From Chryseolinea soli (GTDB taxonomy: Bacteria > Bacteroidota > Bacteroidia > Cytophagales > Cyclobacteriaceae): a DNA stretch of 64,000 nucleotides. The position numbers were made by a program, and so were the translations under genes. Shown here in pieces: positions 27,980 through 37,167 of the stretch. The number at the start of each line of letters is the position of its first letter. Positions within the stretch are counted from its first letter, which is position 1. Under the pieces are notes generated by a model. That model saw nothing but the letters and a program-made list of their open reading frames with translations, ran no database searches and had not been told where the DNA came from. Location: the NCBI RefSeq assembly GCF_003589925.1, contig NZ_CP032382.1:3596001-3660000 (forward strand), in the 5' to 3' direction.

Positions 27980-28822
27980 CTACCTGACCGGAAGCTGAAT
28001 ATTCTTGAGCTTTTCGGGATCAATGATGGTGTTGATCCGTAGAATTTTTCCTTCGGGCGAAAGATCAAACACCTGGCAGCTTACCAGGGTTGACCCGGAG
28101 TAGAACAGGAGCGAAGGCTCGTGATTGATTTCCGCGGGAATAATAAAGAAACCCGTCTGGTATTTGTCGTAGATATAGAGTAGAAGACCGGAAACTTCGT
28201 GCGCGCCGGAAAGATACTTGGCGACGATGTTCATGTTAGCGCCACCATCGGCATGGAATGCGATGTCTTGCGAGAGCAGCGCTTCCAGCTGTTCGATGTT
28301 CCGTGCGCGAATGGCAGCGATATAATGGTGGAGAACTTCAGAAGAGGAACCTGTTTTAGGCCTGGTGCTGGCCGGCTGTTGTTTTAGCTTTTCTTTGGCC
28401 CGGCTCAGTATTTTTCGCGAGGTCTCAACCGTAGTCGAGAGCACGCCCGAGATATCTTCATGTGAGTAGCTGAAGGCCTCTTTTAAGATGAACACGGCCC
28501 GTTCTTTTGCTGTGAGTTGCTCGAGTAGAATGAGCAGGGAGTAGGAAACGATATCTTTCAGGTCGGCTTGCGTATCGGCACCTTCGGTGGCTACAGGCTC
28601 CGGCAGCCACACATCGCCATAGCGTAGCTTCTTCTTTTTGTTCTTGATGGTGATGGCCCGGTTGATGACACTCCGGATCAGGTAGTTCTTTTCGTTCCCC
28701 ACATGCTCGTGGTTTGCCGTGAGAAAAGCAGACATGACGTCTTGTATAGCATCCTTGGCGTCGTCGGCCGAGCCAAGGATGTTATAGGCATATGGAAAAA
28801 GAACCCGTTGATAATTCTTCAT
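27980..28822 (-). CDS. sigJ: ECF41-type RNA polymerase sigma factor with C-terminal NTF2-like domain
   Basis: A protein of 280 residues. Region 2 is at about 1-70 (FPYAYNILGSADDAKDAIQDV), a linker carries WLPEP (a hallmark of ECF41), region 4 is at about 95-150 (LTAKERAVFILKEAFSYSHEDISGVL), and residues about 165-280 form an NTF2/SnoaL-like domain. In ECF41 factors that domain replaces a separate anti-sigma factor and modulates activity from within. It is the last gene of a three-gene minus-strand operon, and a sequence close to the ECF41 promoter consensus lies at 29397-29423, so it probably drives its own operon. The inducing signal is unknown. Confidence 0.92.
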   Translation of the reverse strand: MKNYQRVLFPYAYNILGSADDAKDAIQDVMSAFLTANHEHVGNEKNYLIRSVINRAITIKNKKKKLRYGDVWLPEPVATEGADTQADLKDIVSYSLLILLEQLTAKERAVFILKEAFSYSHEDISGVLSTTVETSRKILSRAKEKLKQQPASTRPKTGSSSEVLHHYIAAIRARNIEQLEALLSQDIAFHADGGANMNIVAKYLSGAHEVSGLLLYIYDKYQTGFFIIPAEINHEPSLLFYSGSTLVSCQVFDLSPEGKILRINTIIDPEKLKNIQLPVR

Positions 28823-28832
28823 TGGTCGCTCG

Positions 28833-29051
28833 CTAAGATTCCAGCCATTTGGATAATTTTTTAAACAGGAATGGCATCAGCAAAAATACCATAAATGGCA
28901 CTACAATGAGCGTGATCGCCAGCGTTCTTAACGGCATGGGGTTGATGCGGTTAAAAATGTCGCCAAAAAGGCCGAACAATATGGTAAGGGTGGGGTAGAT
29001 CGCTATCCAGGTAAGGACGGAGATCTTCCATCGTTTGGGCTGCGTTTTCAT
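28833..29051 (-). CDS. Small membrane protein in the ECF41 operon
   Basis: A protein of 72 residues from the ATG at 29051 (MKTQPKRWKISVLTWIAIYP). Two hydrophobic segments (VLTWIAIYPTLTILFGLFG and LRTLAITLIVVPFMVFLLMPF) make a helical hairpin with a basic N-terminus. I recognise no characterised family. It sits between the monooxygenase-like gene (13-base gap) and the sigma factor gene (10-base gap), clearly in the same transcript, so it could sense or transmit a membrane signal or be a target of the sigma factor. Confidence 0.7.
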   Translation of the reverse strand: MKTQPKRWKISVLTWIAIYPTLTILFGLFGDIFNRINPMPLRTLAITLIVVPFMVFLLMPFLFKKLSKWLES

Positions 29052-29064
29052 GTAGTGTAGACGT

Positions 29065-29373
29065 TTAGTTAAAGATGGCGTGTGAGGTATGCAGCAGGTT
29101 GAGCATTTCAATGCGTGGCTCGGACTCCAGGTTTTCATCGCGTTGCTGCTGAAAGGAGAGGAAGGTCTTCAGTGCCAGGAATCTTTTCTGCGACTCGTCG
29201 TTGTTGTAAATGGACAGGTGCGTGAAAGTCTTTCCATCTTCCGCCAGGAAAACATGGTAGCGCATGCCGTGATCACCGATCGCTTTGACTTCTTCTAAAA
29301 AGGCCTGGATGTTTTGGTTGTTCTTTTCTGCAAACTCCCGTGCTGCGGTGTAGGTTACTTTAACTGCTTTCAT
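29065..29373 (-). CDS. Putative dimeric alpha/beta-barrel (antibiotic-biosynthesis-monooxygenase-like) protein
   Basis: A protein of 102 residues from the ATG at 29373 (MKAVKVTYTAAREFAEKNNQ). The frame is open 29 codons further upstream, but the ECF41-like promoter lies in that stretch, which rules it out. The pattern (beta strand with VKVTYTA, helix, IGDHGMRYHVFLAEDGKTFTHLSIYNNDES, helix) resembles small ABM/ferredoxin-like dimeric barrels. ECF41 operons often carry small oxidoreductase or carboxymuconolactone-decarboxylase genes; this protein holds that place. No catalytic residue was recognised. Confidence 0.65.
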   Translation of the reverse strand: MKAVKVTYTAAREFAEKNNQNIQAFLEEVKAIGDHGMRYHVFLAEDGKTFTHLSIYNNDESQKRFLALKTFLSFQQQRDENLESEPRIEMLNLLHTSHAIFN

Positions 29374-29396
29374 ATTTTTTGTTTTGTTTCGCTTAA

Positions 29397-29423
29397 GACT
29401 AAACAGCCCGGAAAAACGTGACA
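29397..29423 (-). promoter_or_regulatory. ECF41-type promoter upstream of the sigma operon
   Basis: On the minus strand, TGTCACG (29423-29417) is followed by 16 bases and AGTC (29400-29397). The described ECF41 target promoter is TGTCACA at -35 and CGTC at -10 with a similar spacer, so two positions differ. The start codon at 29373 lies about 23 bases further down. This supports autoregulation by the sigma factor at 27980. Confidence 0.65.
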
Positions 29424-29620
29424 CGGTTTTACAAGAATTGGCGCTTTTTTTATAAATCACAGATAATCAGGCGTTCACAACCCGTCTCTTTTTGGGGGTG
29501 CGTGCGAAAACATGGATTGAATCGGTTCAGAATAAAATAAAGACTGTGCGATGGGTTCCCCGGGGCCTTGTTGCCCCTTGTCGGTTTACAATATCATTGA
29601 AGGGCTGGTAGTGAAGCTCG

Positions 29621-32263
29621 TCATTCGTATTTCAAACTATCGACCGGGTTGGCGCGTGCCGATTTGAACGATTGAAAGCCTATGGTTAAAAAAACCAGGA
29701 TCAATGCCATGACGGTCACCGCGATGTAGAGCAAATAATCTAATTGGGTTTTGTACGCAAAATTTTCCATCCATTGCGTCATCACCCACCATGAAACGGG
29801 GATCACCAGCACGGCCGAGAGGACGACCAGAAGGAGGATGTCTTTTGATAATAAGAAAAGAATATCCGGGATGTTTGCTCCCAACACTTTTCTGACCCCG
29901 ATCTCTTTAACGCGCTGTGTTGCCGCAAAGGCCGATAAGCCGATCAAGCCCAACAGGGAGATGAAGATAGATATGCCGGATAAGATCGACAACAACTTAT
30001 GCTGCCGCACATCGTCGTTGTATTGCTCGTTGAAGCGCTGGTCGAGAAAGAAAAAATCAAAGGGATGGCCGGGCGCATGCTGCGTCCATTTCGCTTGGAT
30101 GTCGGAAATGGTTTGGGAGAGTTCTTCACCGCTCAGTTTGATGTGGAGATAGCCGCTCTCGCTATTCGTTCGAATGATCAGAAGCGGTTCGACCGCGTTG
30201 CGCAGCGACTTGAAATTAAAATCCTCGACCACGCCAACCACATGCCCGGGAATATCACCATGAAAAAACTTCATGGCCTTCCCCACCGCGTGAGCACCCC
30301 AACCCAGCCGTTTGGCCGCGGTTTCGTTCACGATGTAGGGTGTTTCGTCATCGGCCACGGGGCCGGCCTTAAAATCACGACCCTCCAGGATCTTTAGGCC
30401 CATGGTTTTAACATAGTCCTCGCCAACGAAGATCACCGCATAACCCGATTGCTTCATCCCCGAAGAAGTCTCTGCCCAGAAATTCATCGCTCCACCCGCG
30501 TTCGCTCCCACCACCGTTCCCCCGGTGGTCACTCCGGCTATGCGAGGATTTTGAAGCAACGCATTTTTGAGGGCCGGAATGTTGTGCTCCACCGCGCTAT
30601 CCGGAATGGGCAAAACCAAAATATTATCCTTGTTAAAACCCAGCGCTTTGTTGCTGATAAATTCGATCTGATCGCCCATAAACCAGGTACATACGATCAC
30701 TAAAATGGAAATTGCAAATTGCGTTGTGATCAAAACTTTTCTGAACAGCCGGTTTGATGGACTTGTTTTAAACTTGCCCTTCAACGCGGTCAGCAGGGGT
30801 GAAGTAGAGAGGAAAATGGCAGGGTAGAGTCCCGATAATAAACCGATGCACAACGCTACCGCTAGCGACACCACCATCAACCCCGGATTTTGGAAAGGAT
30901 CAAAGACCAGATTCTTTCCGATCAACTGATCAAAAGACGTGAAATTCAAGACACCATACACCATGACAAGCGCAAGCAGCAGAGAGATCAGTGACAAGAA
31001 AACCGACTCGACCAATATGGAAATGGCCAGGAGTTGCCGGTTGGAGCCAACCAGTTTCTTTATCGCGATTTCCGTTGCCCGGCGTGTGGACTTTGCCGTC
31101 GAAAGGTTCATGTAGTTGATGCAAGCCATGAGCATGATTAGGATGCCCGTTGCCCCAAAACCATAGAGATAGGCGATGTTGCCCCGCGGCTCGTCCTGGT
31201 CAAGGTCGGAATGAAAATGGATCTCCGTTAAAGGCTCCAGTATGGGAGAATATCTCCCGTCTACTTCCACGCTAAACGCTTTAAAATATTTGTCAAAAAG
31301 TGCCGGAAATTTTGCGTGAAAAGTCTGTGGTTCATAATTCTTCGGAACCACGATGTACAAATAGCTCCCCGGATTCCAGAAATTTTCCGAGGCGATCTTT
31401 TCTCCCTCTACAAAGTTCCGGTTCGACATCAACAGGTCGAACTTGAGGTGCGTGTTCTCGGGCAGGTCCCGGATGACACCGGTAACGATCCAGGAGTCAC
31501 TTCCAATGACGAGTGACTGTCCCAAGGGGTCCTCGGAACCAAAATACTTGTGCGCGATCGTTTCCGTTACCACGACTGCATTGGCGGTTTGCAAGCAGGT
31601 TTTCGGATCGCCATAGACAAAGGGATGATCAAATACTTTAAAATAAGTGGTGTCTGCATCGATGATTCCTTCCTCGTAAAACTCTTTCAACCCATCGCGA
31701 CCTTCATGTTTTACCAATATGCGTGAACCATCCCGGTTGATGCGAACCACCTCTTCTATTTCAGGCATTTCGGTCTTCAGTACCATCCCCAGGTTCATCG
31801 CCGACCGGGCCCAACGAATATCCAATCCGGTCTGCTGCTGGTGACATCCCACCCGGTAGATGCGATCGTGGAGGGCATAGTGCTTGTCGTACGAAAGGTC
31901 GCTTTGAAGGATCAGCAACAAGACGACGCCCACGGCAATGCCCAACGCCAATCCCAGAATATTGAGGGTAGAGAAAAATTTATCTTTCAGAAAAGCACGC
32001 GTGGCGAATTTGAGGTGATAGCGCAGCATAGGATATGAATTTAAGGGAGGCGAAAATTTATTTCTCAAAAGTATCCCGGGGCGGAAGAACCGGATGATGC
32101 TCCATGCCAGCCTCCACTTCGCCTTTGCCGCTCCCAAACGTTTTACATTTTGTTCAAACTGGTGGAAGAGATCGCCTTCAATTTCCTCCAGGAGATGTTC
32201 CGGGCAGAACCACGAAAGTAAACGGAACAGCCAGGCGGGCGGTGTTGAATCTTTTTCTTTCAT
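29621..32263 (-). CDS. FtsX/MacB-type ABC permease with N-terminal permease-prefix domain
   Basis: About 880 residues from the ATG at 32263, which overlaps the padR stop in an ATGA; a start 12 codons earlier is possible. The first 80 residues form the permease-prefix domain (PAWLFRLLSWFCPEHLLEEIEGDLFHQFEQ). A membrane helix and a MacB-like periplasmic domain follow, then FtsX cores at about 375-500 and near the C-terminus (FAATQRVKEIGVRKVLGANI). No ATPase is encoded nearby. PadR-linked permeases of this type are numerous in Cytophagales and are thought to export peptides or antimicrobials, but substrates are unknown. Confidence 0.9.
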   Translation of the reverse strand: MKEKDSTPPAWLFRLLSWFCPEHLLEEIEGDLFHQFEQNVKRLGAAKAKWRLAWSIIRFFRPGILLRNKFSPPLNSYPMLRYHLKFATRAFLKDKFFSTLNILGLALGIAVGVVLLLILQSDLSYDKHYALHDRIYRVGCHQQQTGLDIRWARSAMNLGMVLKTEMPEIEEVVRINRDGSRILVKHEGRDGLKEFYEEGIIDADTTYFKVFDHPFVYGDPKTCLQTANAVVVTETIAHKYFGSEDPLGQSLVIGSDSWIVTGVIRDLPENTHLKFDLLMSNRNFVEGEKIASENFWNPGSYLYIVVPKNYEPQTFHAKFPALFDKYFKAFSVEVDGRYSPILEPLTEIHFHSDLDQDEPRGNIAYLYGFGATGILIMLMACINYMNLSTAKSTRRATEIAIKKLVGSNRQLLAISILVESVFLSLISLLLALVMVYGVLNFTSFDQLIGKNLVFDPFQNPGLMVVSLAVALCIGLLSGLYPAIFLSTSPLLTALKGKFKTSPSNRLFRKVLITTQFAISILVIVCTWFMGDQIEFISNKALGFNKDNILVLPIPDSAVEHNIPALKNALLQNPRIAGVTTGGTVVGANAGGAMNFWAETSSGMKQSGYAVIFVGEDYVKTMGLKILEGRDFKAGPVADDETPYIVNETAAKRLGWGAHAVGKAMKFFHGDIPGHVVGVVEDFNFKSLRNAVEPLLIIRTNSESGYLHIKLSGEELSQTISDIQAKWTQHAPGHPFDFFFLDQRFNEQYNDDVRQHKLLSILSGISIFISLLGLIGLSAFAATQRVKEIGVRKVLGANIPDILFLLSKDILLLVVLSAVLVIPVSWWVMTQWMENFAYKTQLDYLLYIAVTVMALILVFLTIGFQSFKSARANPVDSLKYE

Positions 32264-32592
32264 GATACGCTCATCTTCAATTGAGGAACCATGCTCCACA
32301 GATCCAGACGCGTCTCCTTCATCGCCTTCAACATGGCCATGCCGGCGCTGGTGACCGTGAAAATTCTTTTGCGCCGGCCACCGCGCTCCTTGGTGGCGCC
32401 GCCCACTTTAGATTTTACGTGGCCTTTGTCCTCCAACCTGTAGAGGGTGACATGGACGGCGCTGAGCGTAACATCGCGTTTTAGCCTTCGTTCTATTTCC
32501 TCGGCAATGGCCGCACCATACGCATCGTCCTGAAGAGCGGCTACCAGAATTAACACCAACTCTTCAAACTCGCCCAGGTATTCTTTTCCCAT
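32260..32592 (-). CDS. PadR-family transcriptional regulator
   Basis: A protein of 110 residues with the PadR winged helix: EFEELVLILVAALQDDAYGAAIAEEIERRL, then LSAVHVTLYRLEDKGHVKSKVGGATKERGGRRKRIFTVT, and a short C-terminal helix (AMLKAMKETRLDLW). PadR proteins repress by binding inverted repeats and respond to small molecules. The four-base overlap with the permease gene shows they form one unit, so it most likely controls that permease. Confidence 0.93.
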   Translation of the reverse strand: MGKEYLGEFEELVLILVAALQDDAYGAAIAEEIERRLKRDVTLSAVHVTLYRLEDKGHVKSKVGGATKERGGRRKRIFTVTSAGMAMLKAMKETRLDLWSMVPQLKMSVS

Positions 32593-32736
32593 TTGCTTCT
32601 ATTTTGTTAAGTAAATAAGACAAATATTTTGAGATATCCAAACTACGCTTGATTGAGGGCAGCGGACGCAAAGACTGTCAATGAAAAATGCTGGTGTCTG
32701 TGGGCGCGAATAGATTTCAACTCTTCAAAAGACGTT

Positions 32737-35160
32737 CTATTGAGAAATCATGTTTCCATTAACATCGATGACATGAGCTAATCCACGAACTTCGCAGGTC
32801 GATTTACCTTCATCATCAAAAGAAAGGAAATTTTCGCAATCCGTTTTTGCAATTCGTTTGCCCGTAAGGTCGAACAAAATGGCGCCGTCACTGGTCTGGC
32901 CACACAATCGGCCGGCGCCGGCATATCTGATATAATGGCAGGAGTCGGCGCTGATCGGCATGGTCTCTGCTACTTTTCCGTTGGCGAGCCGCAACAATTG
33001 AGTATGATTGCCTTTCCAGGCAACGATCATTTTATTACCGGGGGTGCCGAGTGATTGGAATGAAGTAAATCCACTGCCAAAATCAACGACAATGTCACCC
33101 TGTGCCGTTATCAAAGCGATTTGATTGTTCAGGAACGCTTCAACATAGGGATAACCTGCATCGATCAGCCTGTCATACTTGCATTCCGTAACATATCCCG
33201 TCTTAATGTCAACCAGACCCCATTTCTTATCTATGCTTTTTGAGTTTCCACCCCTCTGGGATTCGTTCACAGATAGCAGGTATGCATCATCAAAATCATA
33301 GTCGTATGAAATGGCCGAAAACGTGATACGATGGCTATGGCTGAGCGTCTCAAAGCCAGAATCAGCGACAGTATAAATGTATTTGAAGGGTTCAACAACT
33401 TCATTGTTTCTGTTTATGACTCCCATGTGGTCGCCCTTTGCGGCTAAGAACAATTCTCCGTTTTTTAGGGAAGCGATTTGATCATAGTCGAAAGATACGA
33501 CCGTCCTTCCGGTCGTGTCAATAACTCCATATTTGTTGTCAAGATTAGTAACAACCGACACCCCGCCGTCAAATGAAGTAGCATCTTTAAATTTGGCGGG
33601 AATTTTAACACGGCCTTTTTTATCGAGGAAACCAACCAGCGCTCGATCCTTGCGATCTTCAAAACGAGCAAGCCCATTCTTAAATGGGGAAATATCGGTA
33701 TAACTTGGCTTTAACAATATTCGGCCCTCCAGATCCATAAGTCCGAATAGCTTGTTTGAATCCTGAAAGATAAACATGTCTTCACCGGCAATCCATGTTT
33801 CGAATGCCAACAGTTCAGGTGAGACCTTCAGTTTTGGATTTAAGCGTGCGGCTCGCTCAAAGGCTTTTGATGCGGAATCCCGTTGATGCAACGCTAGAAA
33901 AGTTGCGCCCATGTTGTACTCTAAAAACGCGTTGTCGACGCCTTGGTTAAGGCCATACGCGAATTCCTTTTTTGCGTCATAGTATTGACGTTTTCGAAAC
34001 GCAACATTTCCCAAGTACAAATGAATATATGCAATGAAATGTTTGTTGGCCTTACTCGTGTTCAACTTCAATACTTCGCGCAAGAGTTTTTCGGAGCGAT
34101 CCAAAGACTGATCCGATCTGCCGAGCAGGAGCGCGATGACGAACTTGGAGATGATCTCTACTTGATTGTCAATGACAAATTTCACGGAATCGGGGTTCTT
34201 GACATAAACCAATGCCCCGTTTCTCTTTGCCACATCTTCAAGGTTGACGAATATGCCGCAATCAACTCTTTTCGATTCTAGGCTATAGTTTCCAAAAATC
34301 AAAAGACCCCGGGATCTGCATTTTTCTTTGAAGATTGACTTCAAGGAGTCTCTAAAGGTAGTTCCGGTGAGGGTTAGGTAGCGATTCAATGAATCCGTGT
34401 TTATGCTATCAACATCAATATCCATAGCCAATTGGCTCCTCAAACTGACGCCGAAATCATCTTGCGGTCCGGGTGAGAATTTAGAAGTTAGAATGATGAT
34501 GCGATCCAGTGGTTCGTTGCAGCGCGAAGTCAGCCAGGACGGATAATTCATGGCAGCGAAGACGCTTAGCGTTAAGGCGAGCGGTGCGAGGACCTTAACG
34601 ATTTGTCCGATCTGTGCCCAGCCATTGCCAGCGCTTGAATTGATTCGTTTCTGAAAATGCGGAAGCTCTTTTTGGATATAATCCCTTAGTTGTTTTCGCC
34701 GGTCCACATCAAGTGCAGCGATATCTGCATACACATCATCAAAGTCCAATACATTCACCTTCCAATCAAATGAAAAATGTGGTGCGGTGACAGTTCTTAT
34801 TGTGTAACTCGTTTGTTTTGACGTCAGAACGAACACATTTATCTTTTGGAAAGTTTGATAGTGCTTCTTGTCGAGACATTGGAGGAGCGTGGCATCAACT
34901 TTTTCACTGGTTCGCGTGGATGTAATCTGAAAGGCAATCCCCGCCGTTTTGTCTCCGAGGTCTAGCCCCGGAAAGGATGAACTCTTTTGATTTAGATTCT
35001 TGAGTTCGTAGCCGTAAACACGATTGAGTATTTCTTTTACAAAATCTTCGCAGTATTTGTTGAGGTCGGTGAATCCCAACGCTGCTTTAGATTCGATTTC
35101 CCTGCGAAGGATGGTTATGTTTTCGATGATCGTGTCGAAGTATTTGCCACTGTTGAGCAT
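32737..35160 (-). CDS. SMEK-domain protein with transmembrane helix, TPR and WG repeats
   Basis: A protein of 807 residues. Residues 1-150 are a SMEK-type domain (LRREIESKAALGFTDLNKYCEDF, FPGLDLGDKTAGIAFQITSTR) whose D...QxT arrangement resembles a degenerate PD-(D/E)xK fold. A transmembrane helix lies near 200-225 (VLAPLALTLSVFAAMNYPSW). A middle domain of unknown type follows, then TPR-like helices at about 345-450 (YIHLYLGNVAFRKRQYYDAKKEF). From about 470 to the end run WG repeats (LFGLMDLEGRILLKPSYTDISPFKNGLARF, YGVIDTTGRTVVSFDY, WGLVDIKTG). WG repeats are propeller-like binding modules. It is a single gene with no visible operon partner. The function is unknown; a sensing or defence role is conceivable. 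Confidence 0.8.
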   Translation of the reverse strand: MLNSGKYFDTIIENITILRREIESKAALGFTDLNKYCEDFVKEILNRVYGYELKNLNQKSSSFPGLDLGDKTAGIAFQITSTRTSEKVDATLLQCLDKKHYQTFQKINVFVLTSKQTSYTIRTVTAPHFSFDWKVNVLDFDDVYADIAALDVDRRKQLRDYIQKELPHFQKRINSSAGNGWAQIGQIVKVLAPLALTLSVFAAMNYPSWLTSRCNEPLDRIIILTSKFSPGPQDDFGVSLRSQLAMDIDVDSINTDSLNRYLTLTGTTFRDSLKSIFKEKCRSRGLLIFGNYSLESKRVDCGIFVNLEDVAKRNGALVYVKNPDSVKFVIDNQVEIISKFVIALLLGRSDQSLDRSEKLLREVLKLNTSKANKHFIAYIHLYLGNVAFRKRQYYDAKKEFAYGLNQGVDNAFLEYNMGATFLALHQRDSASKAFERAARLNPKLKVSPELLAFETWIAGEDMFIFQDSNKLFGLMDLEGRILLKPSYTDISPFKNGLARFEDRKDRALVGFLDKKGRVKIPAKFKDATSFDGGVSVVTNLDNKYGVIDTTGRTVVSFDYDQIASLKNGELFLAAKGDHMGVINRNNEVVEPFKYIYTVADSGFETLSHSHRITFSAISYDYDFDDAYLLSVNESQRGGNSKSIDKKWGLVDIKTGYVTECKYDRLIDAGYPYVEAFLNNQIALITAQGDIVVDFGSGFTSFQSLGTPGNKMIVAWKGNHTQLLRLANGKVAETMPISADSCHYIRYAGAGRLCGQTSDGAILFDLTGKRIAKTDCENFLSFDDEGKSTCEVRGLAHVIDVNGNMISQ

Positions 35161-35246
35161 ACTGGAGCGTATTTTTTAAGGCTGTCGTCTAATTAATTTG
35201 GTCTGCTAGTTTAGTTCGTTTTTTGACGCGGCACACATGACGGGCG

Positions 35247-37091
35247 TTAAGGATGAAATGTTTTGCGAGACAAGTAATCCCGGGGATTGGTGCGGGCAAT
35301 TTGATCAAAATCCTCTTCGCTCAGGGCAGCTTGTAACTCGGTGAGCATCTCTCGTTCCGATTTGTGGTTCCGGACCACATAAAAATCTGTACCGAAAAGC
35401 ACACGACTGCGTAACCGGATATTTTCCTTGGCTAAGGTCTTTTTTAGCAACGGGATGATCTCGGGATTGTGTACGATATAGCTGATGTCCGCATAGACAT
35501 TGGGATATTGAAGGATCAGGCTACAGATGATCGAATACCAATCTACTTTGTTTTTCCAGAGCTGGCCGATTTTTCCGGGGCGGGGTTCTCCGTCCGTTTC
35601 GAAGAAATCGATGCCCCAATCCGGCTTCATGGTCAATTGATGAACAAAATGGTGCCGGTCCAGTTCGTAGTATTGTTTCCACTCGTCATCCCCGCCGAAA
35701 TGGGCCAGACAGATCTTTAGCCTTTGAAGGTTGTATTCCAACTTACCGTTCTTCAAACCAAATACTTCGCGGGTTTTTGGGTTGGTTGCTTTCTTTAAAA
35801 CCTTGATCAGGTGGTCATCGTCCAGCAAACACAGGTAGTTCAGCGGGTGCGTGAAATTTCGTTGGAATTCTTTGTTTTCAAGTTCATGCATTTTCAGTGG
35901 GAACCTTTCGTAAGCGGTGGGAGCTGCTGGTTTCCGGTGCTTCTTTTCTTCGGGCTGTTCCAGGATGCCGAAATCTTCTTCTTCCTCCGCTGCCAGTGAC
36001 CGCACTTCCTCGAAGACGGGGTGCTGATTCCAGTCCCTCAATTTCGGCCCTCTGTAGAAGATCGTCCCGATAATACAATGCGACATGATGGGTATTTCGT
36101 GATCGGCGGCGTAGCGCCAAAGGGGTAGTAGCTGTTCGTCAAACGGATAGTAGCCCAGCGCGGGATATATTTTAAAACCAGTAAAGTTTTCTTTTTCGAT
36201 GTAACGGTAAACATCACACGCCTTTTTTAGTTCGACCTTCCCATCGATGAGATCGTAGTCAAAGAAAGATGTATCTTTCATTCGTTCGGGATGAATAAAG
36301 ACAAAGGGAAACGTTGTTTCGGGATGGTTTTTCTTGATCGTCGAGAGCTCTTGCATCTGGGTCTTGAAACGATGCTCTTTTTTGAGTTTCCCAGCACCCA
36401 TGAACTCCATATCCATCGGCAAGATGACGAAGGCCGAGCCCGGGGGATATTGTTTTCGAAGCCGACTGTAGATCCGGGATTGTTCGCTGTAGATAGCAAA
36501 TCTTCCCAAATTAATATAGCGCAAAAGGAACTCACGCGTCGCCGGGCCGGGCAGCATGGCGAGAAAGCGAAAGAGCTTTTTAAAGGTGAATAGAATCAAG
36601 TTCCGGCCAGAGGAGAAAAACAACAATACGATCAGAGCAATAGCAACTTTTCCCCAGGGATTGGTAATATCCATGAAGAACGGGCTCTGACGAAACCACT
36701 GATAGACATCATCCACTTGTTTTTCGCCGGTGTTTGGTTTTATCACAGAAGAAACCACGTGGTAGACGTAGAAGAACGTGTGAGCGGTAAGCCAATATCC
36801 GACAGTGCTTACCAGAAAATCGGAAATCCAGGTTCTTCGGATAGCCCACGAGATCGTATACATCCACTGAGAGACCCGCGATCTGCGAAGCCTCCGGAGC
36901 CTTCTCATGAATTTCCCCATAAACCAGAATTTGCCCAGGCCAACGATGAAACCGGTAGTCAAAAGAAAGTAAGTGCCCAATGGCAAGAATGTCCGTCCCA
37001 GCCAGGGGGGCACGTGATCGGCGGTGAATATATGTGTATGACAATTGATGATCGGATCTTTTGCAGGTGCCTGGTATCGTTGATTCGTCAT
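35247..37091 (-). CDS. Amidohydrolase_2-type metal-dependent hydrolase with membrane insertion
   Basis: About 614 residues from the ATG at 37091 (MTNQRYQAPAKDPIINCHTHIF); the frame is open earlier but that part overlaps a terminator. The HxH metal motif (CHTHIFT, about residue 18) is separated from the rest of the barrel by about 180 residues with at least three hydrophobic segments (YFLLTTGFIVGLGKFWFM, VSTVGYWLTAHTFFYVYHVV, VAIALIVLLFFSSG). The remaining ligands follow: FKIYPALG, MSHCIIG, LAHFGG and FGTDFYV. The amidohydrolase_2 family includes decarboxylases and lactonases; the substrate is unknown. Confidence 0.8.
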   Translation of the reverse strand: MTNQRYQAPAKDPIINCHTHIFTADHVPPWLGRTFLPLGTYFLLTTGFIVGLGKFWFMGKFMRRLRRLRRSRVSQWMYTISWAIRRTWISDFLVSTVGYWLTAHTFFYVYHVVSSVIKPNTGEKQVDDVYQWFRQSPFFMDITNPWGKVAIALIVLLFFSSGRNLILFTFKKLFRFLAMLPGPATREFLLRYINLGRFAIYSEQSRIYSRLRKQYPPGSAFVILPMDMEFMGAGKLKKEHRFKTQMQELSTIKKNHPETTFPFVFIHPERMKDTSFFDYDLIDGKVELKKACDVYRYIEKENFTGFKIYPALGYYPFDEQLLPLWRYAADHEIPIMSHCIIGTIFYRGPKLRDWNQHPVFEEVRSLAAEEEEDFGILEQPEEKKHRKPAAPTAYERFPLKMHELENKEFQRNFTHPLNYLCLLDDDHLIKVLKKATNPKTREVFGLKNGKLEYNLQRLKICLAHFGGDDEWKQYYELDRHHFVHQLTMKPDWGIDFFETDGEPRPGKIGQLWKNKVDWYSIICSLILQYPNVYADISYIVHNPEIIPLLKKTLAKENIRLRSRVLFGTDFYVVRNHKSEREMLTELQAALSEEDFDQIARTNPRDYLSRKTFHP

Positions 37092-37122
37092 GCGAAGAAC
37101 TGGTAAGTACAGGGGTAGGTAA

Positions 37123-37167
37123 TAAAAAAAGCCCACCATGCCCTTTCGAGAAAGGCGATGATGGGCT
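37123..37167 (-). terminator. Rho-independent terminator
   Basis: An 18-base stem (37130-37147 with 37150-37167, two bulged or mismatched positions) is followed on the minus strand by seven T residues (37129-37123). It ends the transcript of the TPR gene at 37261-38355 and lies upstream of the amidohydrolase start, which supports the ATG at 37091 for that gene. Confidence 0.85.

Noticed and set aside
29562..29577. GGGGC/GCCCC stem in the gap before the ABC permease end
   Set aside because: Only five base pairs and no T-run in either direction, so a terminator is not supported.
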